Assembly: GCA_964036295.1 (NCBI GenBank)
Contig: OZ038467.1
Location: 23,068,170 to 23,132,169, forward strand
Length of the DNA: 64,000 nt
From: Plumapathes pennacea
Lineage: Eukaryota; Cnidaria; Anthozoa; Antipatharia; Myriopathidae
Direction of reading: 5' to 3'
In this document: positions 49,601 through 60,698 of the stretch, one piece after another
How positions within the stretch are numbered: position 1 is the first letter of the stretch
How the letters are laid out: each line of letters begins with the position of its first letter
Notes under the pieces: generated by a model
Told to the model about the DNA's origin: nothing
The model's input: only the letters and a program-made list of their open reading frames with translations
Database searches by the model: none
Program-made: the position numbers and the translations under genes

Positions 49601-51781
49601 TATATAACTATTTGATTGACACGGTATGAGTTATATAGCTATTTGATTGACACGGTTTGAGTTATATAACTATATGATTGACACGGTATGAGTAATATAA
49701 CTATTTGAGTGACAGGGTGTGAGTTATATAGCTATTTGATTGACACGGTATGAGTTATATAACTATTTGATTGACACGGTATGAGTTATATAACTATTTG
49801 ATTGACATGGTGTGAGTTATATAGCTATTTGATTGACACGGTATGAGTAATATAGCTATTTGATTGACACGGTATGAGTAATATAACTATATGATTGACA
49901 TGGTATGAGTTATATAACTATTTGATTGACACGGTATGAGTTATATAACTATTTGATTGACACGGTATGAGTTATATAACTATTTGATTGACACGGTATG
50001 AGTTATATAACTATTTGATTGACACGGTATGAGTTATATAACTATATGATTGACACGGTATGAGTAATATAACTATTTGAGTGACATGGTGTGAGTTATA
50101 TAGCTATTTGATTGACACGGTATGAGTTATATAACTATTTGATTGACACGGTATGAGTTATATAACTATTTGATTGACACGGTATGAGTTATATAACTAT
50201 TTGATTGACATGGTGTGAGTTATATAGCTATTTGATTGACACGGTGTGAGTAATATAGCTATTTGATTGACACGGTATGAGTAATATAACTATATGATTG
50301 ACATGGTATGAGTTATATAACTATTTGATTGACACGGTATGAGTTATATAACTATTTGATTGACACGGTATGAGTTATATAACTATTTGATTGACACGGT
50401 ATGAGTTATATAACTATTTGATTGACACGGTATGAGTTATATAACTATTTGATTGACATGGTATGAGTTATATAACTATTTGATTGACATGGTATGAGTT
50501 ATATAACTATTTGATTGACACAGTATGAGTTATATAGCTATTTGATTGACACGGTATGAGTTATATAACTATTTGATTGACACGGTATGAGTTATATAAC
50601 TATTTGATTGACACGGTATGAGTTATATAACTATTTGATTGACACGGTATGAGTTATATAACTATTTGATTGACATGGTATGAGTTATATAACTATTTGA
50701 TTGACATGGTATGAGTTATATAACTATTTGATTGACACGGTATGAGTTATATAACTATTTGATTGACACGGTATGAGTTATATAACTATTTGATTGACAC
50801 GGTATGAGTTATATAACTATTTGATTGACTTGGTATGAGTTATATAACTATTTGATTGACATGGTATGAGTTATATAACTATTTGATTGACACGGTATGA
50901 GTTATATAACTATTTGATTGACATGGTATGAGTTATATAACTATTTGATTGACACAGTATGAGTTATATAGCTATTTGATTGACACGGTATGAGTTATAT
51001 AACTATTTGATTGACACGGTATGAGTTATATAGCTATTTGATTGACACGGTATGAGTTATATAACTATTTGATTGAGATGGTATTAGTTATATAACTATT
51101 TGATTGACATGGTATGAGTTATATAACTATTTGATTGACACAGTATGAGTTATATAGCTATTTGATTGACACGGTATGAGTTATATAACTATTTGATTGA
51201 CACGGTATGAGTTTTATAACTATTTGATTGACACGGTATGAGTAATATAACTATTTGATTGACATGGTGTGAGTTATATAGCTATTTGATTGACACGGTA
51301 TGAGTTATATAGCTATTTGATTGACACGGTATGAGTTATATAGCTATTTGATTGACACGGTATGAGTTATATAACTATTTGAGTGACATGGTGTGAGTTA
51401 TATAGCTATTTGATTGACACGGTATGAGTAATATAACTATTTGAGTGACATGGTGAGTTATATAGCTATTTGATTGACACAGTATGAGTTATATAATTAT
51501 TTGATTGACATGGTATGAATTATATAACTATTTGATTGACACGGTATGAGTTATATAACTATTTGATTGACACGGTATGAGTTATATAACTATTTGATTG
51601 ACACGGTATGAGTTATATAGCTATTTGATTGACACGGTATGAGTTATATAACTATTTGATTGACACGGTATGAGTTATATAACTATTTGATTGACACGGT
51701 ATGAGTTATATAACTATTTGATTGACACGGTATGAGTTATATAACTATTTTATTGACACGGTATGAGTTATATAACAATTT
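46699..51781 (+). repeat. 31-bp satellite array, right part (~164 units)
   Basis: Same unit and orientation as the left part. Private variants recur about 2.45-2.54 kb apart: CTTGGTATG at 48381/50828, a 29-bp unit (ACATGGTGAG) at 49001/51448, GAGATGGTATTAG at about 48629/51076, and CACGGTTTGA at 47111/49651. Thus most of this part is two copies of one large block. It ends with a degenerate TATAACAATTTAATAGG. Confidence 0.98.
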
Positions 51782-52204
51782 AATAGGATGTGGTTAGTGA
51801 ATTATCGAGGTTAGTATCTAAAAAGTTTCTAACGAGTTATGGACGGCAAAGCGGACAAAGTGATTAGACGAAATGAAACTGGCAAAGAAGAACGCTCGCA
51901 TAAGACGTACATTTAAACTGGCTTTCCATACTCACTGACAGTGAATAATATTTTCTTGCGCAATTTCAAATTAGTTGATGTCCTTTGCTGAAAACTTGTT
52001 CAACCAGCAGTGGTAATCATATCCCAGAAACCCGCGCCTTTCCCAGGGTCAAGATCAGCTTTGACGATGTGGTGGAAAGTTTGCGGAGCACTGTGTCTGA
52101 CTTCGGCGCTTTTGGGATAAAACTCGACCGCTTGCAATGTACCATGGGATATACTTGAATCGCTCTACCTGACGTCACGAGTTACGCGCTGAACGAACCG
52201 GAAC
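51782..52204. other. Spacer between satellite and PM20D2 pseudogene
   Basis: No gene can be supported. A run near 52035-52150 reads openly (RVKISFDDVVESLRSTVSDF in one frame) and may be a decayed exon of an unrecognised protein. No start or splice context was found. Confidence 0.35.
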
Positions 52205-53667
52205 ATGGCTCAGCAAGAAGCACAAGTCCGTAAAGAGAACTTCTGAAGCAAAGAGCACTGAAAGCGATCGACCAGTACGCTGGTAATATCCGCGGATTAA
52301 ACAGGAAAATCTAGGAACGGCTCCGAACTCACTTACGAAGAAAACTAGGCACACGATCTTGTGTCAGCGTTCTTTGAAGAACACGGCTTTGACGTGACCC
52401 GACATTATACGGGCGTCCAGACGACGTTTCGCGCGGCAGGCAGATCCAAAGAGACTGGCTTGAAAGTTAGACTGGTGTGTAAATACGACGCTATGCCCCC
52501 CCCCGGGGGGGTACTCAATAGTAAGTTTAGATAAGTTAGCCTGCGTTGCACGCGTTTCCACTGGAGCATACGGAGAAATCGCGCGAAAATGGCGAGAGCA
52601 AAAATTTGAGGGAAGAGGGGAAGAGGGGAAAATCTTCGGAAAATAACCCTGTTTAAGACAAGAAAATGTAAAATTTGATACCCTGTTTAAGACAGAAGAC
52701 CCTGAAAATGATACCCTATCGGGCGGAATGTCCCTTTATAGGAAATATATGGGAGTACCCCCTCCCCCCCCGGGGGGGATCCGCCAGAGATGGGCCACGC
52801 GTGTGGACATAATCTGAGAGCTGAAGCGGGTGTTGCTGTTGGACTGGGTAAGTTACCAGTCTTGCCCCGAAAAGAAGAAGAATTAAAATGTTTGTCTCGT
52901 GGCTGACATTACTCTTGACCTCGACTGACCGCATGACTAGTCTGTTCCAAAACTTTCCCCTGGGGGGAGGGGGGGGGGATCCCATATAAAAAAGGACAGA
53001 AATACTCCTCGCACCCCTTAGGGGTCAAAATCACGGGTTTTGGTACCGCTCTTTGGGTGCTCAACATCGAACGCTGACATTTTAATGTAACGTGGTATCG
53101 TTTAGGGGTCGGATCCTGGACATGCGCAGTTATCGGGTTTGTAGTTTATAAAAACGCCTTGCTTTAACGCCCTTTCAAGCTCAGTATGCTGTACGACAAA
53201 TGAGTGCAACTGTTATGCTTTTATTGGACAGGTCTCATTAATGAAAATCTTGGTCAAGTTATAATCCTGGGGACTCCAGTTGAGGAGAATGGCGGCTTCG
53301 AAGACTTAGACTTCCGCATAATGACCCACCCTGATTCTTGTGACGTTTCGTACTTTGCGTCTTTAGCTTGCTGTGATGTGGAAGTCATCTACAAAGGTCA
53401 AACAGCTCACGCTGCTGCATTCCCTGAATGCGGGACTGAATACGTTGGATGCTGCATTCATAGCGTACAACAAAATCAGTGTTTTACGACAGCAGATGAA
53501 ACCAGCTTGAAGAGGGTACGGCATCATTGAGGAGTGTGGTGTTAAACCCAACATTATTTCTGAAAGAACCAAGCTAACGAACCGCTTGCGAGCGGAGAAA
53601 CGGAGCGAGCTGGTGCCGCTCGCAGCCAAGGTGAAAGCATGCTTTGACGCATCAGCGCTGACCATAG
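52205..53667 (+). pseudogene. PM20D2-like M20 metallopeptidase pseudogene
   Basis: Recognisable peptidase M20 domain-containing protein 2 (amidohydrolase/dipeptidase fold). Pieces in order: start MAQQEAQVRKENF then a stop; DQYAGNIRGLNRKI then a stop; HDLVSAFFEEHGFDVTRHYT through CKYDAMP; the metal-binding motif GHACGHN after an inserted repeat; donor at 52848. A second exon, 53232-53667, has GTPVEENGG (catalytic Glu region) and GQTAHAAAFP. There a +1 frameshift near 53433 shifts to LNTLDAAFIAYNKISVLRQQ, a TGA replaces the Trp expected in QQMKPAW (about 53495), and GIIEECGVKPNIISERTK follows. GT-AG intron structure remains, so this is a duplicated rather than a retrotransposed copy. Several stops, frameshifts, a transposon in the first exon and a missing C-terminus make it nonfunctional. 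Confidence 0.88.
52496..52786. mobile_element. G/C-run inverted-repeat MITE inside the PM20D2 exon
   Basis: The CCCCCCGGGGGGGTACTC start and GAGTACCCCCTCCCC end form inverted termini. They separate CKYDAMP from EMGHACGHN, which are adjacent in the intact protein. The interior carries GATACCCTGTTTAAGACA motifs. A related G/C-run stretch lies at about 52960-52985 in the following intron. Confidence 0.75.
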
Positions 53668-55014
53668 GTGCGTGCAATACAGTCAAACCTCTATTAAGCG
53701 ACCCTCGTCAAATTTTCATATTTACAGATGTGATTTGTTAAATACATGCCTTCAAGCATGGCTCCGCCACTGCCCGCCAAAATATGGGTGAGTACTTAGT
53801 GTTATGTCTTATATAATGTCCTGGGCTGGGTTGCTCAAAGCCTGATTGAGGTATCACCCCCTCCTCTGTTGATACGTTATTTGCTTTTTTCTTGCGCGAA
53901 ATCCGTTGACCCCTTGTTTGACCCATATTTTGTCCAAATTTTTTGTTTAGCCGGTAAAGTGACGAAGAGTTTTTCACAGAGCAAATGCCGCGAAAAAATA
54001 AAATACCACGCGCAGCGCGGGATCAAGTTTCGGCCACACGATAGTTGTCATTGCCATCGGCTGAGCGTAACACTTCTTTTGTTTCGAAACGCCAGGGGCC
54101 TCTGCTGGAACACAGAACTTTAGCGGCGTTTTTCTCGAAACAAAAAATAAGCGCAATAGCGCCTGGTTTTTTTAGTTAATCTCCCTCGCATTCGATGAAT
54201 TTCTTTTAAATTTAGCAGAAGCATAAATGTATGTTTGATCTACAAAAGTGTATCTCAGTTTTTTTTTTTTTTTTTTTTTTCAGAAACTTTTTTATTTATT
54301 TATGTTTTGCGCAACGACATCAGATGAGATAATATCCGGACACTTTGAAATGAGATAGCTAAAAAATGGAGCGGTCTTTCGGAAATCTGAGACACACTTT
54401 GCTGGGCTACCATGTCAGCACCATTTCAAAAGCAAGTTAGTCACCGTTCGGTAAATTCCGAGGGAGAATGGGTCGAATGAGTCAAACAAGGTAGGAATTG
54501 ACTGTCCAGCATTCTAAAATAGCAAATTAAAAACTTTGTATGCAGTGTGTTCCTCAACTCATAACCTATACTAACGTATACTTTGTTGGGGTGACGCGCA
54601 ATTTTTATGCGCCAATCTTCGATGCGCGCGAAAGTGGTCATTTGGGGGGGGGGGGGGGGGGGGCTGCTGATCCCAGGGTTAACCAAATTCCCAAATTCTT
54701 TCTCTCTTGCTTGTGGCTAACAAACTACAAAATTTTAATCATAAACTAGTTAAAAAGTTTGTTCTTGCTTAAAAACATAGCGACGGAGTCCTTTCGTGAT
54801 CAAACGCTTTCGTTTTCAGGCTTAAAATGACAACAAAGTCTAGATTAAACCCGGGGTTAGCTACAATACTGGACAAAATTGTCGGGACAACAGGCATGAT
54901 TTGTGCCTGTCACACGACAATAACACTCCCCCTCCCCCCTCCCATTTCAATGTTGGAAAGCGAAGAACCAAGATATGATATATGTGCGTTGTCAAGTTTG
55001 TCTTTAACATTGTC
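53668..55014. other. Spacer, low-complexity tracts
   Basis: No gene recognised. It contains a pogo-like ACAGTCAAACCTCTATTAAG near 53679, a poly-T tract near 54260-54281 and a poly-G tract near 54643-54663. Confidence 0.5.
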
Positions 55015-55912
55015 GAGAGGGATCATGTGTACTTTAGCTGCCGTCGGCCGACGTATCGACCGATACGTCGGCCGATGCGTCGGTCGACAGTCGGTCGACT
55101 GTCGGTGGCTAAACCGGCCGACAGTCGGTCGATACGTCGGTCGACATGTCGGCCGACACGTCGGTCGATACAGTGTCGGCCAACAGTCGGCCGGCAGTCG
55201 GCCGACGATCGGCCGACAATCGGCCGACAGTCGGCAGGAATTTTTGTACTAACACGGACTTTACTTTAATCACAATTTAATTTTTTTGAAATTAATATTC
55301 TAGTATTCTAGTATTTGAAGTTTGGTGCTTCTGCTTTGCTGTTGGTATTCACATTAACATGCTTTGAGATTGCATTTCACTGATTCGTAAAACTCGCTAA
55401 TATACGACTACCATCGGATGCCGTATAAGACGGAAACGAAAGACAATAAACGTGCAGTCACTCGTGGGACAGTAAATCTCATTTCTGTCAGACGGTGTTG
55501 TTTAGGGTTTCATTCCTCTGTTAAAGGCATTATGAACAAATATATCGCACTAACAGTCATGGATTCACTTTCAAGTGGTCCTGTACCAAATCCGATGTTT
55601 TTGTTAACGTATAAAAATCGAACAATTAACTCGGTGGTCAACGGTCAACCACCAGTCGATCGACGTTTGATCAACATCGGCCGACTGTCGACCGACTGTC
55701 GACCGACTGGCGACCAACTGTCGGTCGACTGTCGGCCAGCCACCGACAGTCGGCCTACGGTCTAGTCGGTCGACAGTCGGTCGACAGTCGGCCGATACGT
55801 CGGCCGACACATTGATCGACTGTCGGCCGACTGTCGGCCGACGCATCGGCCAACGTATCGGTCGATACGTCGGCCGACGGCAGCTAAAGTACACATGATC
55901 CGTCGAGAGGGG
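55015..55912. mobile_element. Foldback element built of GTCGGCCGAC-type palindromes
   Basis: Left end GATCATGTGTACTTTAGCTG then CCGTCGGCCGACG; right end CGTCGGCCGACGG then CAGCTAAAGTACACATGATC. The mirrored ends prove a single ~900-bp foldback. Each arm (55043-55238 and 55640-55885) is a run of short self-complementary words (CGGCCG, CGGTCGAC, CGATCG) spaced about 11-12 bp. The middle (55240-55640) is ordinary AT-rich sequence. Frames through the arms (Arg-Pro-Thr-Val-Gly repeats) are artefacts. Confidence 0.85.
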
Positions 55913-56283
55913 AGGAGGGATACATAGCCATTCAATCTGTAAGTGTTCTTCTAAAGCGAGGTAACCTGCGTAGCAAGCGCTCCCCAATTCTGTGCACAAA
56001 GACTTGTTTGATTTTTAACCGCGCGAAGATTGGGGCGAGCGCAAGAAGGACGCCAAGGGGGGAGGGGAGAGGGAGAGATTGAAACTCTTCCTCCCCCTCC
56101 CCCCTCACCTCAAATTTTGCGCTCGACCCATTTTTCGCGCGGCCAAAATCAAGATGGGAAACGCTCGCAGTTTTTATCTGGGTAAACTGCGAAGTAAAAA
56201 CTCCGTTATAGCTACAGACCTTTCTTTGATGTCCGAATGAACAAATGGCACGCGTTTGCTTTGTCACCAACGTGATTTTCACA

Positions 56284-56499
56284 GCACAACTGTCAACGAG
56301 CATTCCATGATCAGTTTCCCTCGTGGCGAATTCAGCAAGTGACCGGCCATCGAAGGGGAAGAAAGAAACTCGAGGACTTACTGAAGTTGGTTCCAGAAGT
56401 GCGGGACACAGTGCACTCCATGGACATTTTTGGCAGAGCAACCCGGCTCTACCGTTTTTTCCTGCTTTTGAACTCGTTCGCTTTCTACAGGTATTCTAC
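56284..56499 (+). CDS. Possible exon of unrecognised protein
   Basis: After TTTTCACAG an open stretch of about 70 residues includes VTGHRRGRKKLEDLLKLVPE and FGRATRLYRFFLLLNSFAFY, ending at CTACAG|GTATTC. Codon content and a basic-hydrophobic pattern look protein-like. A following segment 56620-56682 (after CCCAACAG, ending TTTCAAG|GTTTGT) could be the next exon in phase. I do not recognise the family. It may be a fragment of another duplicated gene. Confidence 0.4.
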
Positions 56500-58951
56500 C
56501 GCTAAAACATTCTCGCTCTAACGAAGTGTTTATTTTTGCTTAGCCTGAAGTTTGAAGTCGGTTTTTGATCGCAGATTGGCTCCAGTGATTCACCATTATA
56601 CACCACTTTTTCCCAACAGGAAGACCTCTTCAGAGGGAGTACGCAAAAGCTTGGGCGCCGTTCGAACTGTTTCAAGGTTTGTTGTTGAATTGTGTTGACC
56701 AGGTCCAAGTTGTTCAAAGCACAATTTTCATATGTATATCTTCCATCCCTGAGCAGTTAAACTCTGAACATGTGCCACTTGGCGTCTAATGGAAAAAAAA
56801 AGATTCACTCGATTCACATTTCGACGTTTGCCATGTTGAGAGACTCCAAGAAAAGTTACAAAATTAGCTCGTGATTTTTAACGTTTTCGAGTGTGGAGTT
56901 CTCCCAACATCCCAAGTGTTCGTTGTACAAAGACATGGAAAAGCGTGCTATATAATTAATTTTGTAAAATAACTAAAATGATCAAATTGCAGAATCTCCC
57001 GCTTGTTTCCAACTTTCAACGTAAACACGGTGTATAAAATTAACTTTTCCCCTTCCTCCTCAGATAAAAACTTCTCCAGATCTGGGAGTGTTATTTATGT
57101 TCCTATGCCACTGGAAATGTTGTATGTTATGATTTAACTGTCACTGTTGTCAGGAAATTTTGAAAGTTGGTGAGCACTCTGGACATGGATGGACATTATT
57201 CAGTACGAGGTCCTTATGGTATCCATGGCTTTCCCACAATCAAAAGGTACAGGAATGTACATGTAGTCTAATACAGAATTTGTGGCTTAAAGAGTGTGTC
57301 TACAATATGATGATTCAGTGATTTTTCAATTTTCTAGATTTTTGGAGGGAACAATAACTCACCACAGGATTACAATGGTAAGTGATAATATTCTTTTGAT
57401 TTGTAAGTCTTGTAGCTATTACCCTGTCCCATCAATAACTATAGGCCCTTGTTTATTATCCTAACTTATCCTGATTAAAGGATGTTTTCAGAGTGTTTGT
57501 TTGTTTGTTAAAGCCCACAATAAATAAATTGCTGATAGGCAGTGATTACTTTTGATGACGCATTGGTTTATAGGATCAATATTTTATTCAACTAGGTCAG
57601 CAAACAGCCCAGAGCTTTATTGACTCAGGATTATGTGGCGCCAAGGAAACTGTCAGTTAAAAATATTCTGAGGGAGGAGCAGGAAGAAAAATGCCTGAAG
57701 TAAAGGTTAGTGAAAAGTTCAGTAATCCTTGTTAATAACTAGTAACCAGAGGAAGCATCAATCCTGCACCTGATAATGATAAATTAGACTCTGCTTCTCA
57801 AATAATCAGGCCTGACAATGTATGATTGTGCTTATCTGATATCCCAAGAGTACTGGGGGAATTACAAGGCTTTGAAAAGTCATGCAGCTAGAAGACTGCA
57901 GGGTTGTCCCCCGTAGGGACATTGTTGCTGTCTACAGTATAAACTGAATAAACTGTTGTTGTACATGAATCCTTTGTTGCTGACCATAAAACACTAACTG
58001 TTTACTAATTATAATTTAATTTTACTTATATTTTTAGGACAATGGCAAGCAAGGAAACAAGGAAGATGTGGTTAAGTTAACAGACAGCAAATTTGAAAGT
58101 AAAGTGCTCAACAGTAAGAATATGTGGATGGTAGAATTCTTTGCACCTTGGTGAGTCTAGTTAAGTATATTTTTCTAAATCATACACAAAAGTACCCCCT
58201 GTAAGATGTACATTGTATCTGTAAATAATGGAAATATTTTCCCTCTACCCTTCGACTGCCACTCATTGAGGTTTGCTTTGTAAACATCAGGATCAGCTGT
58301 AAGCTGAGACTTGGAGAGACTGGGGGATTTTAGATTTGTATGAAAAAAAAAAACTAAACCTCTGCAGCAAGGATTGGTCTCAGTGTTCAGCTTATAGAGG
58401 TGTCTGTCTTGAGAAAGTTGACTGTACTGTGTAGTACTTGGTGATCAAAGGCAAACTTTTGCCACTACATTGTCATTGATAGGTGTGGTCACTGCCAAAG
58501 GATTGCACCAGAATGGGCAAAAGTAGCTACAGAGCTGAAAGGCAAAGTGAAACTTGGTGCACTGGATGCCTGCACTATACACACCGTCATGAGCAGGGAC
58601 GAGATGCCAGCAGCAATGTGCAGTATGCATTAGACAAACTTGCCGACTCTGTTGAAGCCCCAGAGGTTCAGCAGGTAATCAAGACTCAGGCATAGAAGGA
58701 CAATTACAATGAGGAGCAAATCTGTGTTGTGTCAATCCTACCACACATTCTGGATAGTGATATAGAAGAACTCAATTGCTACATTGACATGCTCAAAGAA
58801 ACGAGAGAAAAGTACAAGAAGCACATTTGGGGTTAAGTCTAGGATGAAGGAGGCACGCAGTCTAAACTGGAGATGGCTCTTGGAATTGAAGGTTGTGGTT
58901 ACCCTGCTATTGCTGCAGTTGATGTCTGCTAAATGAAATTTGCAACCTTAA

Positions 58952-59983
58952 GGTATCACCCTCCCCCCCTCCCCCCCCCCCCCCAAAAAAAAATATATAT
59001 ATATATATATTTATTATATAGACACAAGTGTTTTACTGGTAAATATACCGTGCATAAAATCCATACGAAACTACATCCGGGACCCGAGTGGCGTATTTTC
59101 CATATCCTCACTAGTGAGGATATCGTTTGCGTCATTTCCCGCTTTTGCACGGTTGATTGTGCAATTTCTCGTAAAACACTTGTGTCTAATATAATAAAAA
59201 GAAAATTACACGGCAGCTTGAAGATATGGATTTTATTTTCTCGTAGTAAAAACAATATTTTACTCACTCGCGAAGCATTTGTTCGTAAAATATTGTTTTT
59301 ACCACTCGAAAATAAAATTCATATCTTTGTGCTGCTGTGTAATATCCTCTATATATGTCATACATGTTTTAATATGTTACTGGACAAAACATTGGCATGC
59401 AATATATCAACATGTTTGCTGGAAATCAGCACATTGATTCTTGGTGGTTGCCATGGATATTGAGCTTTGGGGAACCTATTGCACAATCAGTTGACGACAT
59501 CAATTTTATATTTTTTTACCTATGTCCCTCAATCTTTAACTGATTGGAACGAATCCAATGGCATATGACAGAGCTAATGGGGGTCTACAAAAGTGTCTCA
59601 GAATTTTAACATTTTTATTCAAACTTTTTTTAGGAACTTTTTATTGTAAACTGTGAAAATTTCTCACATTAAAATTTAAAAAAATCAAAAAGTTTTTAAA
59701 TGAGAACAAAATACAAAACATGGGTCTTTTCATATGCCACTGGTTTTGTTCCAATCGGTAATATACTGGGGGACATTAAGAAAATATGAAAAACCTGTGA
59801 CGTCAATGATTCTGCAATAACATTAACCATATTTAGTATCAATGACACACAATATTAGAAGCAGCTAGACAATTTAATAACAAACAGTTTGGTTACAGAA
59901 CAATTGCCTGTGTTTAGTCAATTGATGCCATTTAAATACTAATCTGCTGGAAAGTTGTTATTTGGGGGGAGGGGGGTGATACC
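58952..59983. mobile_element. TTAA-flanked piggyBac-like element in the PDIA6 pseudogene
   Basis: It starts GGTATCACCCTCCCCCC and ends GGGGGGTGATACC, flanked by TTAA at 58948-58951 and 59984-59987. The flanking PDIA6-like sequence (MKFATL before, FDQAGID after) shows where it landed. TIRs begin GGTATCA, as in the element at 18731-20302, suggesting related families. The interior is noncoding and carries nested element E. Confidence 0.88.
59012..59357. mobile_element. Element E copy 2, nested in the TTAA element
   Basis: Matches 21833-22178 throughout, including TCCTCACTAGTGAGGA and the AAAAACAATATTTTAC hairpin. A 13-codon-scale difference is absent; only scattered substitutions separate the two. 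It lies just after an AT dinucleotide run. Confidence 0.85.
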
Positions 59984-60386
59984 TTAAACCTTTGACCAGG
60001 CTGGCATCGATTAGTTTTTGAGGGCTGTTTCTGTCGGCCGAGGTTCAACAGCACCCATCCAAGGAGCTGCTATTCCAGAAATTGAACAGACAGAGTCCTG
60101 GGATAGCAAAGATGGTTTAATGCCAGTGGAAGAAGATACAGGTATTGACCTGAAAAAGAGCTATAGAACTGACTTTGACATCAAACTTTCATGATACTGC
60201 CAGATAATACATATGACATCTTGTTTGATCTTTGGTGATCATCAGTTGAAATAGCAATTAGTGAACTTTCTTCTGCAACTAAGAATAGGATTGAAGAACA
60301 GTTTCATCTTACTTGTCTTTCCTTGTTTATTCAAATAGAATATGTTTCTTTCTCTCCCAAGAGCAATATACTTCATATTTCTCCTG

Positions 60387-60595
60387 AACCCTTTCACTCC
60401 CAAGCTCAAAATGCAGATTCTCCCAACCTTTTAAGAGTAAAATGTAAAAGTAATGTAGTGAGAATTGATAGTGTAATCAGCTTTTATCTCAGTAAGGTAT
60501 CAAGTGCCAAGTTCTCCCTACTGTATCATATATTTCTGGTGAGAAACTGAAGGAGAAAATGGAAGTGGATCACTATTGGGAATGAAACGGTTAAG
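60387..60595. mobile_element. 'CTTTCACTCCC' MITE, near full-length copy
   Basis: AACCCTTTCACTCCCAAGC on the left and TTGGGAATGAAACGGTTAA on the right are inverted ends of about 210 bp. The inner motif ATTCTCCCAACCTTTTAAGA defines the family seen in fragments elsewhere in the window. Confidence 0.7.
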
Positions 60596-60698
60596 CTTCA
60601 TACCAGATATATCATACAGTTTGTAGAACTTATTTTTGGCTTTGATGAAAACTGGATAAAAGGTTGGGAGAATCTGTGTTTTGTACTTTGTGAAGGGG

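Larger units (their letters stand above)
57154..60194 (+). pseudogene. PDIA6 (P5)-like protein disulfide isomerase pseudogene
   Basis: Exons in order: 57154-57246 (frameshift near 57180, then YGIHGFPTIK), 57338-57377 (IFGGNNNSPQDYN), 57596-57705 (GQQTAQSFIDSG, TAA stop at 57658), 58038-58150 ([19 protein letters not shown]), 58483-58951 (active site WCGHC, then a deletion/frameshift near 58600, [15 protein letters not shown], and several stops around CVVSILPHILDSD and LEMALGIEG), and 59988-60194 ([18 protein letters not shown]). PDIA6 normally has two thioredoxin domains with CGHC and an ER-retention tail. Here the first CGHC exon is absent, about 25 residues of the second domain are deleted, and the end reads FDIKLS without KDEL. 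Introns are retained, so it is a duplicated, decayed copy. A piggyBac-like element splits its penultimate coding region. Confidence 0.9.

Noticed and set aside
31187..51781. CRISPR-like array (31-bp regular repeat)
   Set aside because: Units are contiguous with no unique spacers, no cas genes are present, and the window is eukaryotic.
31187..51781. Bacterial promoter motifs (TTGACA and TATAAC in each unit)
   Set aside because: The spacing is about 12 bp rather than 16-18, and the context is a eukaryotic satellite.
54827..55269. Arg-Pro-Thr-Val-Gly repeat frames
   Set aside because: They arise from GTCGGCCGAC palindromes in the foldback arms.
58933..59463. 176-codon gene
   Set aside because: It runs from a PDIA6-like exon through a TTAA element and nested element E; chimeric by insertion.
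57154..60194. Functional PDIA6 gene
   Set aside because: Several in-frame stops, frameshifts, a domain deletion, loss of the first CGHC exon and an inserted element rule it out.
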